DNA from: Deltaproteobacteria bacterium
GTDB taxonomy: Bacteria; Myxococcota_A; Polyangia; Haliangiales; Haliangiaceae
DNA: 46,179 nt
Assembly (NCBI GenBank): GCA_013813765.1
Contig: JACCRC010000203.1
Span: 1 to 46,179, forward strand
Reading direction: 5' to 3'
In this document: piece by piece, positions 16,558-25,872 of the stretch
Layout: each line of letters starts with the position of its first letter
How positions within the stretch are numbered: the stretch's first letter is position 1
The notes under the pieces: model-generated
Databases searched by the model: none
What the model was told of the DNA's origin: nothing
What the model saw: only the letters and a program-made list of their open reading frames with translations
Position numbers and translations under genes: made by a program

Positions 16558-17472
16558 ATGTCGCTGTCTAAGGTTGTGTTGCTCTCGACGCTGCTGGCCG
16601 GATGCGGTGGTGATGGGGGGAGCAGCATCGATGCGGCGCCCGGCTCCATCGACTCGGCCGCCCCCGATGGATGGACGTCGCTCCTCGAGGGCGACTGGAC
16701 GCTACCGGCCGGCCAGCCCGACACGTACTACTGCGTGTACGCGACGGTTCCGCGCGACATGTACATCAAGGCGTTCCGCCCGATGATCCCGGTCGGGACG
16801 CACCACACGGTGCTGACGCTGTTCAGTGGCGCTTCGCCCGCCGACGGCACGCACCTGTGCAACGTCGGCACGAACGGCCAGAGCATGATCTACGGTTCAG
16901 GCGTCGGCACGCCAGACTTCGTGTTCCCGCAGGGCGTCGGCCTCCACCTCAAGGCCGGGCAGCGGCTGATTCTCAACCTTCACCTCTACAACGCGACCGA
17001 CGACACCATCTCTGGTCGCTCCGGTACGTACATCCAGGAAGCGACGGCGAGCGAGATCCAGAACGTCGCCGAGATCGTGCTGGCCGGCCCGACGTTCACG
17101 CTGCAGGTTCCGACCGGCATGTCGACGCAATCGGGCGGCTGCAACATCTCGGCGATCACGAGCCAGCCCATCCAGGTGTTCTCGCTCTCGGGGCACATGC
17201 ACAAGACCGGCACGCGCGTGAAGTCGGTCATCACGCGCGGCACGCAGGAGATCGTGCTCCAGGACGAGCCCTACAACTTCGAGAAGCAGCTGTTCCATAT
17301 GGTGGACCCGCCGATCACGCTCCAGCCGACCGACAAGCTGACCACGTACTGCACGTACAACAATCCCGGCGCGCCCAAGCGGTTCGGCGACGGGTCGGAC
17401 GACGAGATGTGCTTCAGCGACCTCTTTTACTATCCGGCGCAGGGCGCGAACTTCACCTGCTCGGGCCTGTGA
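16558..17472 (+). CDS. PHM-like copper type II monooxygenase lipoprotein
   Basis: A 304-aa lipoprotein (lipobox LLAG-C16) with an AAGGGGG ribosome binding site before ATG 16558. Copper ligands typical of peptidylglycine alpha-hydroxylating monooxygenase are present in order: HH in GTHHTVL, His in LNLHLYN, HxH in SGHMHKTG, and Met in DDEMCF. Paired cysteines are also retained. It would hydroxylate an aliphatic carbon using ascorbate and oxygen, on the periplasmic or outer face; the substrate is unknown. It lies 59 nt after the four-gene operon on the same strand, so co-expression is possible but unproved. Such lipoproteins also occur alone in myxobacteria. Confidence 0.8.
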   Translation: MSLSKVVLLSTLLAGCGGDGGSSIDAAPGSIDSAAPDGWTSLLEGDWTLPAGQPDTYYCVYATVPRDMYIKAFRPMIPVGTHHTVLTLFSGASPADGTHLCNVGTNGQSMIYGSGVGTPDFVFPQGVGLHLKAGQRLILNLHLYNATDDTISGRSGTYIQEATASEIQNVAEIVLAGPTFTLQVPTGMSTQSGGCNISAITSQPIQVFSLSGHMHKTGTRVKSVITRGTQEIVLQDEPYNFEKQLFHMVDPPITLQPTDKLTTYCTYNNPGAPKRFGDGSDDEMCFSDLFYYPAQGANFTCSGL

Positions 17473-17553
17473 CGCGATTCTCGACGCCGACACGACACGG
17501 CGATGTCGCGACCGAACGCGCCTCGAAGACGGTGCGGGCCCGTGGACGCGCGC

Positions 17554-18648
17554 TCATCGCGACTCGCGCGTTTCTTCAGTCAACTTCTCCATCAATGGCA
17601 GAAGCTGCTCGACGAGCTCGGGGGATCGTAGGTATCGCGCGAGGTCCGCGTCGGTGCCCTCGCGAACGACCTCGCTACGCTTGTTCTCCCCGCTTGGAGA
17701 CTCGATGCGCAGCTCGAGGACACGACGGTCCCCGGCTCCAGGCTTGAGATCGAGAGCGACGTATCCACCGTTGTCGATCTCAGGAAGCGGCTGGTAGATC
17801 GACGTGAACGTCCCCGTCGGTGCCACCTCGCGCTCGATGCGACCCGCGAAGTACGCGGCCATCTTGGCGACCGCGACATCCATCGGCGCATCACCACGCT
17901 GACCGCTCTCGATATAGGCTTGGTCGAGGATCACCTTGTCGCGCGCCTCGACCGCAGCGACCCGAGCCTGACGCTTTGCGACTCGATCCGGATCATCCCA
18001 ACGGTTGTAGGCGTCGATCACACCGTCGATCAGCCGATCGGTGCCACTGTCACGGCCCATTCCGATTGGCTGCGTGACCCGGTCCCATATCTCGTCATGA
18101 TGAGCGATTCCGAGGTTCGTCGCGAGGTCGTGGCCGAGCGCCACGATCCAGCCGGCGTCGATCTCGAGATTCTGGCGACCGTAGGTCGGATCGAACGAGG
18201 GGGCCTGATCGTGCTCCTCGGCCACGATCATCTGGCTTCCGTCGGCGAGGTTGACCTTGACGCCTCGGTGCGCGATGTCCGCGGCATCGACGAACGACAC
18301 GATCGACTTGATGTTGTGGATGTTCACGCGCCGCCCCGTGACCATGAGGTTCGCGCCGATCGCCTCCGCCACCACTCCACCCTCGATCTTCACGACGGCG
18401 CAGTGCTCGTCCTCGACGACCCACACATAGTCGCAGTTACGGAACGTGTTGCCGATCAGGATCCGGTGATCGCGGAGCCGCTGCTCGAGCGCTGCACGTT
18501 CGGCCTTCGGCACCCTCTCGCGCGCCAGCAGCGTCGCGGTGTCACGCGTGATCGCCACGACAGTGAGCGAACCGTCGCCTTCGATCGAGCGGTCCCAGGC
18601 CGCGACTCGCGGTCCCGCCTGCGCCAGCGCGGCTTCCAATCCGATCAC
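17554..18648 (-). CDS. Unknown protein downstream of the urease genes
   Basis: 364 aa from GTG 18648 (VIGLEAALAQAG), 24 nt after ureG ends. Beta-rich sequence in the middle (IHNIKSIVSFVDAADI, GVKVNLADGSQMIVAEEHD) contains one HHDE. It then becomes helical (RVAKRQARVAAVEARDKVI) and beta again near the end. No clear signal peptide; the frame upstream reads [11 protein letters not shown], so a longer lipoprotein-like start is conceivable but would lie inside ureG. I do not recognise the family. Same strand and spacing suggest it is last in the urease operon. Confidence 0.6.
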   Translation of the reverse strand: MIGLEAALAQAGPRVAAWDRSIEGDGSLTVVAITRDTATLLARERVPKAERAALEQRLRDHRILIGNTFRNCDYVWVVEDEHCAVVKIEGGVVAEAIGANLMVTGRRVNIHNIKSIVSFVDAADIAHRGVKVNLADGSQMIVAEEHDQAPSFDPTYGRQNLEIDAGWIVALGHDLATNLGIAHHDEIWDRVTQPIGMGRDSGTDRLIDGVIDAYNRWDDPDRVAKRQARVAAVEARDKVILDQAYIESGQRGDAPMDVAVAKMAAYFAGRIEREVAPTGTFTSIYQPLPEIDNGGYVALDLKPGAGDRRVLELRIESPSGENKRSEVVREGTDADLARYLRSPELVEQLLPLMEKLTEETRESR

Positions 18649-18671
18649 GTAACAGCAGCTTACGAGAAGGG

Positions 18672-19403
18672 TCAGCGCCGGGCGAGCGCCGAGGTGCGGG
18701 CGGCGATCACGTGCGCGGCGATCTCGCTGGTTCCGACGCCGCGCGTGACCTGCGCGAACACGGTCGGCCCGTCCCCGCGCATCTTCTTCGCGTCGCGATC
18801 CATGACCGCGAGGTCGGCACCGACGTGCGGGGCGAGATCCGTCTTGTTGATCACGAGCAGATCGCTCTGCGTGATGCCAGGCCCGCCCTTGCGAGGAACC
18901 TTGTCGCCGCCGGCAACATCGATCACGTAGATCGTGTAGTCGACGAGCTCGCGACTGTACTGAGCGGCGAGGTTGTCGCCGCCGCTCTCGACGAACAGCA
19001 GCTCTGGGCGGACGCTCGCCATCAGATCTTCGAGGGCAAGCAGGTTCGGGCTGATGTCCTCGCGGATCGCGGCGTGCGGACAGCCGCCGGTCTCGACCGC
19101 GCGGATCTGAGCCGGCGGCAGCGCCTCGTGGCGGGTCAAGAACTCCGCGTCTTCGCGCGTGAAGATGTCGTTCGTGACGACACCGAGACGCACGATGTCG
19201 CGGAGCTGGCGGCACAGTGCGAGCAAGAGTGCGGTCTTGCCGCTGCCGACCGGACCGCCGATGCCGACGGTGAACGAGCGCTGCGCGAAGTCACGATCGC
19301 GCGGCGCATCGCGCTCGCCGAAGCGTCCCGCGTGCGGCCAGTGCTCGTGGGTGTGGCCATGCGTATGTGGGTGGTCGTGATCGTGATCGTGGTCGTGGCC
19401 CAT
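18672..19403 (-). CDS. ureG: Urease accessory GTPase UreG with His-rich N-terminus
   Basis: 243 aa. The first 25 residues alternate His and Asp ([17 protein letters not shown]), a nickel-binding tract. The SIMIBI GTPase follows: GPVGSGKT (Walker A), the nickel CPH motif in [18 protein letters not shown], and NKTD for guanine. UreG delivers Ni(II) to apo-urease with UreF and UreD, using GTP. No ureE is present in the cluster, so the His tract probably takes over nickel binding. It follows ureF by 11 nt. Confidence 0.95.
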   Translation of the reverse strand: MGHDHDHDHDHPHTHGHTHEHWPHAGRFGERDAPRDRDFAQRSFTVGIGGPVGSGKTALLLALCRQLRDIVRLGVVTNDIFTREDAEFLTRHEALPPAQIRAVETGGCPHAAIREDISPNLLALEDLMASVRPELLFVESGGDNLAAQYSRELVDYTIYVIDVAGGDKVPRKGGPGITQSDLLVINKTDLAPHVGADLAVMDRDAKKMRGDGPTVFAQVTRGVGTSEIAAHVIAARTSALARR

Positions 19404-19414
19404 GGTTGGATCTC

Positions 19415-20077
19415 CTAGCTCTGGAACAGCCGTGAGTAGAGACGGTCGTGGGTGGCCTGCACCAGCTCGACGATCGGTGCCGACTGCGCGACGTCGTCGA
19501 GCGTCGAAGTGCGCGCGCGCACGGAGGCCGCCTCGAGCGTCGGATGCAGCCGCAGATGTACCGCCTGTGCCTCCGTCGGTCCGAGCACGCCGAGACGGAT
19601 CGCACTCGACAGCACGCCTCGTGCCGCGAGGTGGAGGTACGTCGCGAGCGCATCGTCACGCGTGACGTCGAGCGCGCGCGTGACGAAGCCAAACGCCGGT
19701 GCGAGGTGACCGAGCAGCTCGCCTCGCATCACGCGGTCACGCGCGTCGACGAGCAACGTGTGGCGGAACGCGCGGGCCGCCGTGTCGAGGAGTGCGCGAC
19801 CCTGGTTCTTGCTCGCGCGCGCGGCGATATGGCTCCACGTCAGGACGCCCGCGTAGCGGTCGACCTCCTCGAGCCGCGCCGGATCGTCGTGCGTCGCGCT
19901 GACCAGTGGCAACGCACCTCGCGCGGTCTGCCAGACCGTATCGACGACGAACGCCTCGACCTCCGCTGCGCTGCGCAGCTCACCCGCCTGGATCATGGCT
20001 TCGAGACCCGCGGAGTGAGCGAACCCACCGGTCGGGAACGCCGAGTCGGCGAGCTGCAGGACGATCCATGCGGTCAT
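19415..20077 (-). CDS. ureF: Urease accessory protein UreF
   Basis: 220 aa from ATG 20077, which begins [22 protein letters not shown], the conserved UreF N-terminus. This fixes the start, although the frame is open further upstream. All-helical protein with the usual conserved GLE and a C-terminal [11 protein letters not shown] tail. It bridges UreD and UreG during urease maturation. The ureC stop is 2 nt upstream. Confidence 0.93.
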   Translation of the reverse strand: MTAWIVLQLADSAFPTGGFAHSAGLEAMIQAGELRSAAEVEAFVVDTVWQTARGALPLVSATHDDPARLEEVDRYAGVLTWSHIAARASKNQGRALLDTAARAFRHTLLVDARDRVMRGELLGHLAPAFGFVTRALDVTRDDALATYLHLAARGVLSSAIRLGVLGPTEAQAVHLRLHPTLEAASVRARTSTLDDVAQSAPIVELVQATHDRLYSRLFQS

Positions 20078-20079
20078 GG

Positions 20080-21795
20080 TCAGAACAGCGAGAAGCGCTG
20101 GGTCAGCGGCAGCGAGGTGGCTGGCGCGCAGGTGAGCAGCTCGCCATCGGCACGAACCGCGTAGGTCTCGGGATCGACCTCGAGCTTGGGCAACGTGTCG
20201 TTGAGCTTCATGTGCCGCTTGCCGATGCCGCGGCAACCGCGGACAACCGAGAGCTTCTTGGTCAGGGCCAGCGCACGGAGGTGGCCTTCCTGCATCGCAC
20301 GCTCGGAGACAAACGCGAGTGACGTCGCACCGATCGCGCGACCGCGCGCACCGAACATCGGTCGCATGTACTGCGGCTCCGGTGTCGGGATCGATGCGTT
20401 CGGATCGCCCATCTGAGCCCAGGCGACGAATCCCCCCTTCAGCACGAGCTCGGGTCGAATGCCGAAGAATGCCGGCCGCCACAACACGAGGTCCGCGAGC
20501 TTACCGATCTCGACCGAGCCAACGTCGTGCGAGATGCCGTGTGCGATCGCGGGGTTGATCGTGTACTTCGCGACGTAGCGGCGGATGCGGTTGTTGTCGT
20601 TGTCGCCGCGTTCCGACGGTAGACGACCGCGCTGCTGCCGCATCTTGTGCGCGGTCTGCCACGTACGCGTGAGCACCTCTCCGACGCGGCCCATCGCCTG
20701 GCTATCGCTCGAGATGATGCTGAGCGCGCCGATATCGTGGAGGATGTCCTCGGCGGCGATCGTCTCGCCGCGAATCCGGCTCTCGGCAAACGCGACGTCC
20801 TCTGGGATCTCGCGATCGAGGTGATGGCAGACCATCAGCATGTCGAGGTGCTCGTCGAGCGTGTTGATCGTGTAAGGCCGCGTCGGGTTCGTGGAGCTCG
20901 GGATGACGTTCGGCTCGCCGCACACGCGGAGGATGTCGGGGGCGTGGCCGCCGCCTGCACCCTCGGTGTGATAGGTGTGGATCGTTCGTCCCTTGAACGC
21001 CGCGATCGAGTCGTCGACGTAGCCCGACTCGTTGAGCGTGTCGGTGTGGATCGTGACCTGGATGTCCTCGCCCTCGGCGACCGTGAGGCAGCAGTCGATC
21101 GCGGCCGGCGTCGTGCCCCAGTCCTCGTGCAGCTTGAGCCCGATCGCACCGGCGCGGATCTGATCGATCAAACCGTTCGACATCGACGTGTTGCCCTTGC
21201 CGGTCAACCCGATGTTGAGCGGAATCGTGTCCGTCGCCTGCAGCATGAGCTCGATGTGCCGCGCGCCGGGCGTGCACGTGGTCGCCTTGGTTCCGGTTGT
21301 TGGCCCGGTACCGCCGCCGATGAACGTGGTGACGCCGCTCGCGAGCGCCTCGTCCGCCTGCTGCGGCGCGATGAAGTGGACGTGCGCATCGATACCCCCG
21401 GCGGTGAGGATCAGCCCCTCCCCTGCGATCGCCTCCGTCGTGACGCCGACGATCATCGACGGTCCGACACCGACCATCACGGTCGGATTGCCCGCCTTTC
21501 CGATGCCGACGATGCGACCGTTCTTGATGCCGATGTCCGCCTTGTAGATGCCGGTCCAGTCGATCACGGTCGCGCTCGTGATGACGAGATCGAGCGCCTC
21601 GGAGTCGTCGGCACCGGCGAACTGGCCCATCCGATCGCGAAGGACCTTGCCACCGCCGAACTTGCACTCGTCGCCGTAGCTCGCGTGATCGAGCTCGATC
21701 TCGGCGATCAGATCGGTATCGCCGAGTCGAAGCCGATCGCCGACGGTGGGCCCATAGAGCTCCGCGTAGTGACGGCGCTCGATCGTGTAGCTCAC
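20080..21795 (-). CDS. ureC: Urease alpha subunit UreC
   Basis: 571 aa, full length. Active-site features are intact: the carbamylated lysine in GLKLHEDWG, nickel histidines in HVHF and [15 protein letters not shown], the flap catalytic histidine in MVCHHLD, and the metal Asp in the late TINPAIAHG region. It hydrolyses urea to ammonia and carbamate in the cytoplasm. GTG 21795 overlaps the ureAB stop (GTGA). Confidence 0.97.
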   Translation of the reverse strand: MSYTIERRHYAELYGPTVGDRLRLGDTDLIAEIELDHASYGDECKFGGGKVLRDRMGQFAGADDSEALDLVITSATVIDWTGIYKADIGIKNGRIVGIGKAGNPTVMVGVGPSMIVGVTTEAIAGEGLILTAGGIDAHVHFIAPQQADEALASGVTTFIGGGTGPTTGTKATTCTPGARHIELMLQATDTIPLNIGLTGKGNTSMSNGLIDQIRAGAIGLKLHEDWGTTPAAIDCCLTVAEGEDIQVTIHTDTLNESGYVDDSIAAFKGRTIHTYHTEGAGGGHAPDILRVCGEPNVIPSSTNPTRPYTINTLDEHLDMLMVCHHLDREIPEDVAFAESRIRGETIAAEDILHDIGALSIISSDSQAMGRVGEVLTRTWQTAHKMRQQRGRLPSERGDNDNNRIRRYVAKYTINPAIAHGISHDVGSVEIGKLADLVLWRPAFFGIRPELVLKGGFVAWAQMGDPNASIPTPEPQYMRPMFGARGRAIGATSLAFVSERAMQEGHLRALALTKKLSVVRGCRGIGKRHMKLNDTLPKLEVDPETYAVRADGELLTCAPATSLPLTQRFSLF

Positions 21796-22496
21796 GAGTC
21801 CTCGCGTGCGTGAGGGCCAGCGCTGACCTCACCGCGGCGCCGCCCTGCGACCAGTCGCACCATGCGCTGCTCTCCCGGCTCGAACCGGACCGCCGCGCCC
21901 GCAGGGATGTCGAGGCGCATCGCGGCCGCAGCTGCCCGATCGAACACGAGCGCACGGTTGACCTCGATGAAGTGGAAGTGACTGCCGACCTGGATCGGCC
22001 GATCGCCGGTGTTGGTGACGAGGATCTCGAGCGTCGGCCGGCCCTCGTTGAGGACGATCTGACCGGGCGCGCACAGCAACTCGCCGGAGATCGCCTGCAC
22101 AGGATCGGTCGCGAAGAGCGAGAGCGCGGGCACCGGGAGAAAGCTGCCGTACAGGGCGAGCGCGAGATCACCGTTGTCCGCGACGATGGGGTGATGCACC
22201 GTCACGAGCTTGGTGCCGTCGGGCAGCGTCCCTTCGACCTGCACCTCGGTGACGAGCTCGGGAACTCCGTCCATCACCTGCCGCCGGCCGAGCAGCGTGC
22301 GCCCGAGATCCATCAGCTCTGCGACGGAACGACCGTCACGGATCAGCTCGAGGAGCTGCGTGGCGATCAACGCGACCGCCTCGGGGTAGTTGAGACGAAC
22401 TCCGCGCGCGAGCCGCTTCTGCGCGAGGAACCCGGCGTTGTGGAGCAGCAGCTTGTCGAGGTCGCGAGGCGCGAGGCGCACGCTGCTTGCTAGCAT
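21792..22496 (-). CDS. ureAB: Fused urease gamma-beta subunit UreAB
   Basis: 234 aa from ATG 22496. Residues 1-100 are UreA ([36 protein letters not shown]). After a short linker the UreB beta-barrel follows ([50 protein letters not shown]). Fusion of gamma and beta is known in Helicobacter and some other bacteria; most bacteria encode them separately. The usual UreA start fixes ATG 22496. Confidence 0.93.
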   Translation of the reverse strand: MLASSVRLAPRDLDKLLLHNAGFLAQKRLARGVRLNYPEAVALIATQLLELIRDGRSVAELMDLGRTLLGRRQVMDGVPELVTEVQVEGTLPDGTKLVTVHHPIVADNGDLALALYGSFLPVPALSLFATDPVQAISGELLCAPGQIVLNEGRPTLEILVTNTGDRPIQVGSHFHFIEVNRALVFDRAAAAAMRLDIPAGAAVRFEPGEQRMVRLVAGRRRGEVSAGPHAREDS

Positions 22497-22509
22497 GCGT
22501 GGCGACGCG

Positions 22510-23352
22510 TCAGAACTTGCGCGACCAAGGATCTTCGCCGACGGCGCGACAGACCTCGCGGAGCAACTCCCGCGTGGTCTCGACGACCGCGTGCACCCGA
22601 TCGCCCGCGATCCGGAACATCGCACCGGTCGCGAACGGACTCCCGGCGATGATCACGGGGTCGTCTCTGCGCACGGGAATCTCGGCGAGCGCGGCCAGCT
22701 GCGCCGTCGCGATGAGGTCGACGCGCGGTCCGCAGATCACGACCGTGCCGATCGCCTCGAACCGGCCGAGGCGGCGCGCGAGGCTGCCGTCCTCGGGGTC
22801 GAGCACGAAGCGGTCGACGAGTCGCCGCGTGCCATCGAGCGAGATCGAAAGCGTCGAGTCGAACCGGGTCGCGCTCCAGCGTTCGCCGTGAGCGACACGG
22901 CCCGCGGTGACGACATCGACCAGCGCGAGCGACGCGGAGGCGTCGAGCTCGATCGACGTGAGCTGTGTGAATGTCGCATCGCGATACGGGACGATCGGAT
23001 CGGGGACGATCAACGCCGTGGCGTCGCCGAGGGCGCGCACCCGCAGCTGCTGCGAGGTCGTGCCGCGATACGCCTTCGTCGAGGATTGCGTGGTGATCAC
23101 GCAGGTCGCGCCCGGATGGATCGCGATCTCACACGCGACGTTGTCGCCATGGACGAGACCGCCCCCGAGGCTGCTCGTGACGACCCACGCCGCGCGTCCG
23201 GCGGCCCGCGGAGTGAGCAGGCGCAGGGGACCGGCCGCGCGCGCGCGATGGACCTCGCTGCGATCGAAGCCGGCTCGGACGACGACCTGCGCGGTGGCGA
23301 GCGATCCGAGCACAGCGCTCGATAGCACGGACTCCCTACCACCGGAACGCAT
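22510..23352 (-). CDS. ureD: Urease accessory protein UreD
   Basis: 280 aa. UreD (UreH) hallmarks: [41 protein letters not shown] and the C-terminal PWSRKF. It forms the first complex with apo-urease and channels nickel. It is the promoter-proximal gene of the cluster, in the order ureD-ureAB-ureC-ureF-ureG. A GTG about 27 nt inside is an alternative start. Confidence 0.9.
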   Translation of the reverse strand: MRSGGRESVLSSAVLGSLATAQVVVRAGFDRSEVHRARAAGPLRLLTPRAAGRAAWVVTSSLGGGLVHGDNVACEIAIHPGATCVITTQSSTKAYRGTTSQQLRVRALGDATALIVPDPIVPYRDATFTQLTSIELDASASLALVDVVTAGRVAHGERWSATRFDSTLSISLDGTRRLVDRFVLDPEDGSLARRLGRFEAIGTVVICGPRVDLIATAQLAALAEIPVRRDDPVIIAGSPFATGAMFRIAGDRVHAVVETTRELLREVCRAVGEDPWSRKF

Positions 23353-23385
23353 CGGAACCTGACCGGGCGAGGCGAGGCGCGTCGG

Positions 23386-25518
23386 TCACCCGACGGATTT
23401 GATCTTCGACTCCTCCTCGAGCTCATCGGGGGAGGCGGTCAGCAGGCTCATGACCGTCAGGAACGTCGCGGGCTTGGTCACGTGTGCGTCGAAGCCAGCC
23501 TCGGCGGTCTTCACGCGGTCGCCATCCTGGCCGTAGCCGGTGACCGCGATGATCCGGATCTTGCCACCTCCGAGCTCGAGCGTGCGGAGCTGGCGGGCGA
23601 CCTCATAACCGTCCATCACGGGCAGGCCGATGTCGAGCAAGGCGACCTGTGGGTGGAACGTCCTCGCGACGTCGAGGGCGGTTGGCCCATCGTAGGCTAC
23701 GCGGACGACATGCCCACCCTTGACGAGCGCCTCGCCGAGCACGTCCGCGGCATCCTGGTTATCGTCGACGATGAGCACACGTCGGGGTTCGGCCGGGGTG
23801 CGCTTCCCGAGGCCTGGGGGCTGCGAAGCACGCACCCTGCGGCGACGACCTGGAGGCACGCGGATCTCGAACTCGCTACCTTGGCCCGCACCGGCGCTCC
23901 GGGCGATCACCGTGCCGCCGTGGAGCTCGACCATGCTGCGAACGATCGCGAGCCCGAGGCCGAGGCCGCCCTCTGTTCGCGCGCTCGAGCGCTGGCCCTG
24001 CACGAACGAGTCGAACACCGTTGGAAGGAGCGCCTCGGGGATTCCCATGCCGCTGTCCTTCACGGTCATCACGATGTGGCCGCCGGCGTCCTCGGCTTCC
24101 TTCATCACGACGAGCGCGATCTGACCGCCTGGCTCGGTGAACTTGGCAGCGTTGGTGAGGAGGTTCGTCAAGACCTGGCACATGCGGGTCTCGTCGGCGT
24201 CGATGATGAGCCCCGGCGTCACGTGCACGGACAAGGAATGTCGCCGCTCCTCCATCAAGGGCTTCGCCAGCTCGACGGCGCGCGCGACCAGGTGGGCAAC
24301 CTCGTGCGCGGTGCGGTCGAGCTTGACCTTTCCCTGCGTGATGCGTGACACGTCGAACAGATCGGCGATCAACCGCACCATGTGGTGAACCTGTCGCTCG
24401 ATGATCTCCCGCTCGCGCTTCATGGTCTCTTCGGACTCGAGCCTCATCAGCTCGAGCGAGGTCAGGATCGGCGCGAGGGGGTTGCGCAGCTCGTGCCCGA
24501 GCATGGCGAGGAACTCGTCCTTGGCGCGATTCGCGGCCTGCGCGACCTCGAGGAGCTCGAGTCGTTCCTGCGCGATGCGTTTGCGCTCCGTCACGTCGAC
24601 GAACGACAGCACGCAGCCAAGCGCGGTCTTGTCGGACGCGAGCACGGGCCCCGCGGAGACCAGCAACGTCAGCTCGGTGAGACCGGCGCCTCCGAGGGTC
24701 ACCTCCACGCCGCTGGTCACTTCGCCGCGCAACGCCGACGCGACGATCGCGTGAGCTACCTCCAGGCCATCTGCGTTGCGAAGCTGGACCACGTCGGCGA
24801 ACCGGTCGAGCAGGAGGTTTGTGCCGGCGATCCGGTGCGCGGCGTGGCTGGCGCGCACCACGCGCCCCGACGGGTCACAGACGACGAGCCCGTCGGTCGC
24901 CTGGTCGACGATCAGCGACGCGAGTCCCTCGGCGGCGACGATCGCCTGGCCGCGCTTCTGGTCGGTCAGATCGGTGGCGAGCACGTACGTCAGCCTGACC
25001 TCGGCGTCCCAGCTCGCCGAGGCCGACAGGTAGACGGGAACGCGGCTCCCGTCCTTGGCCTGCAGCTCGACCTCGGCGCTCTGCGGATTGTGCCGGGAGG
25101 ACCGCAGAAGCGCGTCGAGCATGTGCCGGGAGCTGTCCGGAACCAGCTGCTGGATCTGCGAGCCGATGAGTCGCGCAAGAGGCAGCTTTGCGAGCTCGGC
25201 AACGCGCGCGTTGGCGTAGACGATGGTGCCGAGGTCATCGAGGAGCAGCGCGCCCTCGTTCATGGTCTCGACGAGCTGGCGATACCGCTGATCGGTATCC
25301 TGAAGCGTGAACACCTGGGCACCGTCCTGTCCGTGGACGACCAGACCATCGGCGTGGCCCATGCGGATGGCGGTGATCGTTGCCTCGGCTTCGCGAGCGC
25401 GTTCGCGGAGGCGGGCGTTGGTGGCCCGGAGGCGGAGGAGCACGTCGGACGCGGCAACCTTGGCTGGACCCGCGCTGCGTTTGGAACCACTGCGAGGTTT
25501 GGAAGGTCTACGCGACAT
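23386..25518 (-). CDS. Hybrid PAS histidine kinase with C-terminal receiver domain
   Basis: 710 aa. A short N-terminal coiled coil (about 25-50) leads into two PAS domains (about 75-185 and 195-310). HisKA has phospho-His near 342 (LGHELRNPLAP), followed by HATPase (NLLTNAAKF, GLGLGLAIVRS) and a receiver domain (LIVDDNQDAAD; LLDIGLPVMDGY; KPA). No membrane segment, so it is cytosolic. It follows kaiB by 8 nt in the kaiC-kaiB order, so it is the likely signalling partner of the Kai proteins. Confidence 0.92.
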   Translation of the reverse strand: MSRRPSKPRSGSKRSAGPAKVAASDVLLRLRATNARLRERAREAEATITAIRMGHADGLVVHGQDGAQVFTLQDTDQRYRQLVETMNEGALLLDDLGTIVYANARVAELAKLPLARLIGSQIQQLVPDSSRHMLDALLRSSRHNPQSAEVELQAKDGSRVPVYLSASASWDAEVRLTYVLATDLTDQKRGQAIVAAEGLASLIVDQATDGLVVCDPSGRVVRASHAAHRIAGTNLLLDRFADVVQLRNADGLEVAHAIVASALRGEVTSGVEVTLGGAGLTELTLLVSAGPVLASDKTALGCVLSFVDVTERKRIAQERLELLEVAQAANRAKDEFLAMLGHELRNPLAPILTSLELMRLESEETMKREREIIERQVHHMVRLIADLFDVSRITQGKVKLDRTAHEVAHLVARAVELAKPLMEERRHSLSVHVTPGLIIDADETRMCQVLTNLLTNAAKFTEPGGQIALVVMKEAEDAGGHIVMTVKDSGMGIPEALLPTVFDSFVQGQRSSARTEGGLGLGLAIVRSMVELHGGTVIARSAGAGQGSEFEIRVPPGRRRRVRASQPPGLGKRTPAEPRRVLIVDDNQDAADVLGEALVKGGHVVRVAYDGPTALDVARTFHPQVALLDIGLPVMDGYEVARQLRTLELGGGKIRIIAVTGYGQDGDRVKTAEAGFDAHVTKPATFLTVMSLLTASPDELEEESKIKSVG

Positions 25519-25526
25519 CGTCTTGC

Positions 25527-25871
25527 CTACGTCACCTTGAGATCGAGGCCGACCACCACCACTTCTTGCGCGGACAAATCACCGATGAAGCGCCGCAGCG
25601 GCACGGGGAGCGCGCGGATGAGCGTCGGCACTGCGAGGATCTGGTGGTCCTTGGCCAGCGCGGGCTGCTGCAGGATGTCGATCACCTCGAGCTGGTAGCG
25701 ACCCTCGAGATGCTCGTCGCAGATCTTGCGCGCGTTCTGGATTGCCCGCGTGGAGCGAATCGAGGTCCCGGCGATGTAGAGGCGAAGCAGAATCGTGGCC
25801 GGCGGCTTGGCGCGGGCCGATCTGGGTGCGCGCTTCGCAGCCTTCGGGCTCTGCCTGCTCTTCACAGCCAT
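25527..25871 (-). CDS. kaiB: KaiB family protein
   Basis: 114 aa from ATG 25871, 1 nt after the kaiC stop. After a basic N-terminal tail of about 23 residues comes the KaiB domain: LRLYIAGTSIRSTRAIQNA, ICDEHLEGRYQLEVIDI and VPTLIRALPVPLRRFIGDLS. KaiB switches fold to bind the KaiC CI ring. No kaiA is nearby. A KaiB-only, hourglass-type system is the expectation. Confidence 0.92.
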   Translation of the reverse strand: MAVKSRQSPKAAKRAPRSARAKPPATILLRLYIAGTSIRSTRAIQNARKICDEHLEGRYQLEVIDILQQPALAKDHQILAVPTLIRALPVPLRRFIGDLSAQEVVVVGLDLKVT

Positions 25872-25872
25872 A

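Noticed and set aside
19350-19403. Simple-sequence repeat of His/Asp codons as a CRISPR-like repeat
   Set aside because: It is the His-rich N-terminus of UreG, not a spaced repeat array.
20647-21813. 388-aa plus-strand frame opposite ureC
   Set aside because: Lies wholly antisense to conserved urease active-site sequence; its residues mirror the codon pattern of ureC.
24382-25698. 438-aa plus-strand frame opposite the hybrid kinase
   Set aside because: Antisense to PAS and HisKA motifs, no recognisable domain.
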